Assembly (NCBI GenBank): GCA_004525355.1
Contig: SPCK01000089.1
Span: 1 to 7,687, forward strand
Origin: Spirochaetales bacterium
GTDB lineage: Bacteria > Spirochaetota > Spirochaetia > Treponematales > UBA12059
Reading direction: 5' to 3'
DNA: 7,687 nucleotides
Below, one piece after another: positions 6,590-7,687 of this stretch. A program made the position numbers and the translations under genes. Position 1 is the first letter of the stretch; every line of letters starts with the position of its first letter. The notes beneath the pieces were generated by a model. The model ran no database searches, had not been told where the DNA came from, and saw only the letters and a list, made by a program, of their open reading frames with translations.

Positions 6590-7187
6590 CGGTGGCCTCG
6601 ATATAAGATGCCCCTGACACGATATCGGCTATGTTGACTTCGTCGGCTACGTCGGCCATTGTGTCGCGTAGGACAGCGGCGTCATGCTGGGTGATGTGTA
6701 GGTGCAGATGCTTAGACCCACCATGTCTAGGTTCAAGATCAGCAGTGTCCCTATCAATAGAGGCCACTGCCGCTTCGATTCCAGCTTTGACCATCGTGGC
6801 TCGAACATTCCAGGGCTGTCCGTGGTCCGCAGCATTGGTAAGCTCTGCGTCCACTGCCTCCATGATTTTACCCATGAGAGTAAGCGCACGCCGGTGGAGC
6901 GCATTTTTACGAACCGAAAATGAGGCCTTCTCATCCTTGATAACCTCATCTACGTTCTCCATCAGCGCGGTTGACGCCTGGTCGAAGATTGCTATGAACT
7001 CGGGCTCACGCAGGATGCGTTGTAGTTGCCGAGGTGAGATTCCCACCGCCGTGGCAAGGAGCTTAGGCTTGACATGCCCCTGGAGAATCAGCCTGGTAAT
7101 GTCCTGATACCGCGCAGTCTTGAGGACATCTATCGTCGGCCCCCGAACATCTAGCTGCTCAGTATCCTTCCCCACATTTTCATCCAT
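6558..7187 (-). CDS. Probable terminase small subunit (HTH DNA-binding), 209 aa
   Basis: First gene of the head operon. The open frame runs back to 7400, but the start is placed at the ATG at 7187 (MDENVGKDTEQL), because a strong promoter lies immediately before it and the upstream part would cross low-complexity G/C runs. Residues 30-64 form a helix-turn-helix ('ITRLILQGHVKPKLLATAVG' followed by ISPRQLQRILREPEF). Residues 70-145 are long helices suitable for ring assembly, and 'KHLHLHITQHDAAVL' (159-173) begins a C-terminal segment that could contact the large subunit. Small terminases recognise the packaging start site and are normally the gene just before the large subunit, which fits except for the small HTH gene between them. 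No ribosome binding site precedes the ATG; the transcript is predicted to be leaderless. A transcription regulator is the main alternative. Confidence 0.62.
   Translation of the reverse strand: MDENVGKDTEQLDVRGPTIDVLKTARYQDITRLILQGHVKPKLLATAVGISPRQLQRILREPEFIAIFDQASTALMENVDEVIKDEKASFSVRKNALHRRALTLMGKIMEAVDAELTNAADHGQPWNVRATMVKAGIEAAVASIDRDTADLEPRHGGSKHLHLHITQHDAAVLRDTMADVADEVNIADIVSGASYIEATVVKTEKDTGE
6596..6599 (-). promoter_or_regulatory. Ribosome binding site GAGG supporting the TTG start of the 81-aa gene
   Basis: GAGG is followed by six bases and TTG at 6589 on the minus strand, inside the 3' end of the preceding gene. With this the small gene keeps its whole helix-turn-helix; an internal ATG start would cut the domain in half. 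Confidence 0.6.
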
Positions 7188-7194
7188 GCACCAC

Positions 7195-7223
7195 ATTATA
7201 ACACAGCTTGGGATAATTGTCAA
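7195..7223 (-). promoter_or_regulatory. Consensus sigma70-type promoter of the head operon
   Basis: On the minus strand TTGACA (7218-7223) and TATAAT (7195-7200) are separated by exactly 17 bases, and a TG sits one base before the -10 (extended -10). All six bases of both boxes match the bacterial housekeeping consensus. The -10 ends 7 nt before the ATG at 7187, so transcription should begin at or within two bases of the start codon. It lies downstream of a terminator, so it should drive the head genes independently of the 68-aa gene. Confidence 0.85.
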
Positions 7224-7252
7224 TTCACCAAGGCATCCTGGGCAAAAATCCC

Positions 7253-7344
7253 CCAGAAAATCTGGAAATGTGATATGGGAGTTTGGGGTGTATTGAGGGG
7301 GGGAGGCGGCTTTTGCAAGGGGGGTCCCCCTAGCCCCCCGGCAC
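7253..7344. other. G/C-run intergenic segment with inverted repeats, possible cos/packaging or regulatory site
   Basis: Between the terminator and the promoter there is no gene. The plus strand carries G-tracts at 7277-7279, 7285-7288, 7297-7303 (seven G) and 7319-7324 (six G). These are followed by C-tracts at 7326-7330 and 7334-7339, so the last G-run can pair with either C-run. A small perfect hairpin, CCAGA-AAA-TCTGG, lies at 7253-7265. Phage cohesive-end or packaging sites often sit just upstream of the small terminase gene and are often GC-rich, so this is a candidate. G-quadruplex formation is possible but loops are longer than the strict definition. Function is inference only. Confidence 0.35.
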
Positions 7345-7410
7345 CTATTCAATTCGTATTGGACACATAGGCATGGGCCAACTTGACACATCGTCATCAT
7401 ATCCCCAAAC

Positions 7411-7443
7411 GCAAAAAGGCCCGGGCTCCCATGAGCCCGGGCT
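7411..7443 (-). terminator. Rho-independent terminator after the 68-aa gene
   Basis: A perfect 10-bp GC-rich stem (7419-7428 with 7433-7442, arm GCCCGGGCTC) closes a 4-base loop. In the minus-strand transcript it is followed by one C and five U (7413-7417). It lies about 20 nt after the stop codon of the 68-aa gene. No T-run follows the stem on the plus strand, so it acts in one direction. Confidence 0.9.
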
Positions 7444-7462
7444 AGGGTCCTGAGACCTTACT

Positions 7463-7669
7463 TTAGAGTGCGCCGGTTGCCGATCCAGAAGTACCCTTTT
7501 TGATCCAGACACCGCCCATTCGAACACCGGCCACGGGATACAAAACGCGCCCGGCCGCGGCGGAGATGCCTTCCTTATCTTGCGTGAGCTTCATGGGAAC
7601 TTCAAAGGTTCCCTCGGCGAGGGTTAGGGCCACGGCTTGGGCCTCGTTCTTGTTCAATATTACTTTCAT
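7463..7669 (-). CDS. Small protein of unknown function, 68 aa
   Basis: Not recognised. It starts MKVILNKNEAQAVALTLAEG, likely a strand followed by a short helix. The middle, VLYPVAGVRMGGVWIKKG (42-59), has alternating hydrophobic residues that suggest beta strands. The end is Gly/Ser/Ala rich (TSGSATGAL). It has no transmembrane segment or signal peptide and no obvious DNA-binding motif. A GGGAG-type ribosome binding site (GGAG at 7677-7680) lies 7 nt before the ATG at 7669, and a strong terminator follows, so it is a genuine gene, the last of the transcription unit to its right. Its promoter is outside the window. It is not co-transcribed with the head genes unless the terminator is read through. 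Confidence 0.75.
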   Translation of the reverse strand: MKVILNKNEAQAVALTLAEGTFEVPMKLTQDKEGISAAAGRVLYPVAGVRMGGVWIKKGTSGSATGAL

Positions 7670-7687
7670 CCTCTTTCTCCCGACAAG

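Noticed and set aside
7362..7391. GACACAT direct repeat (7362-7368 and 7385-7391)
   Set aside because: Only 7 bases and two copies; easily due to chance, with no supporting operator-like symmetry.
7188..7400. 71-residue N-terminal extension of the 209-aa gene
   Set aside because: It would cross the promoter and the G/C runs, has low-complexity cysteine- and proline-rich sequence, and has no ribosome binding site.
7383..7402. Plus-strand TTGACA as a divergent promoter
   Set aside because: No -10 box at a suitable distance (only CATAT about 9-10 nt on), and no plus-strand gene follows.
1..7687. tRNA, CRISPR array, insertion sequence, integrase or attachment site
   Set aside because: No cloverleaf-like sequence, spaced repeat array, transposase or recombinase motif was seen on either strand; nearly all the sequence is explained by the head operon.

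Overview
The window is the head-packaging and capsid end of a tailed double-stranded DNA bacteriophage genome, either a free phage or a prophage. Every supported gene lies on the minus strand and is transcribed from high to low coordinates. The order is the classic head-module order: DNA-binding protein (probable small terminase), small helix-turn-helix protein, large terminase, portal, GroES-like co-chaperonin, small helical protein, probable scaffold, unknown protein, major capsid protein (cut off by the left edge). There is no integrase, attachment site, tRNA, CRISPR array or host housekeeping gene, so lifestyle and host cannot be read from this window. Base composition is moderately GC-rich by eye. 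Good Shine-Dalgarno sequences precede most genes, so the host is a bacterium.

Right edge (7463-7687): a 68-residue protein of unknown function with a good ribosome binding site. It is closed off by a perfect 10-bp GC hairpin followed by five T residues on the minus strand, a Rho-independent terminator. Positions 7188-7462 carry no gene. This gap holds the terminator, a stretch of G- and C-runs with an inverted repeat (a possible packaging-start or regulatory site), and a near-ideal sigma70-type promoter: TTGACA, 17-bp spacer, TATAAT, plus an extended -10 TG. The promoter sits so close to the next ATG that its transcript should be leaderless or almost so.

From this promoter eight complete genes and the start of a ninth follow without a break. 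Junctions are overlaps of 32, 8, 20, 17 and 1 bp, one exact abutment, and gaps of 2 and 16 bp. This looks like one translationally coupled operon. The large terminase has an ATPase domain and an RNase H-like nuclease domain with all key acidic residues visible. The portal is a long form of about 634 residues. The capsid protein resembles the Mu gpT-like branch of HK97-fold capsids.

The most notable gene is the 133-residue GroES-like co-chaperonin between portal and scaffold. Compared with E. coli GroES it has a longer mobile loop, a shorter roof loop, a basic N-terminal extension and an aromatic C-terminal tail. The first two differences are those known for the T4 gp31 type of viral co-chaperonin, which enlarges the GroEL folding cage for the capsid protein. 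Its position in the head operon suggests it serves the capsid protein encoded about 1.6 kb downstream.
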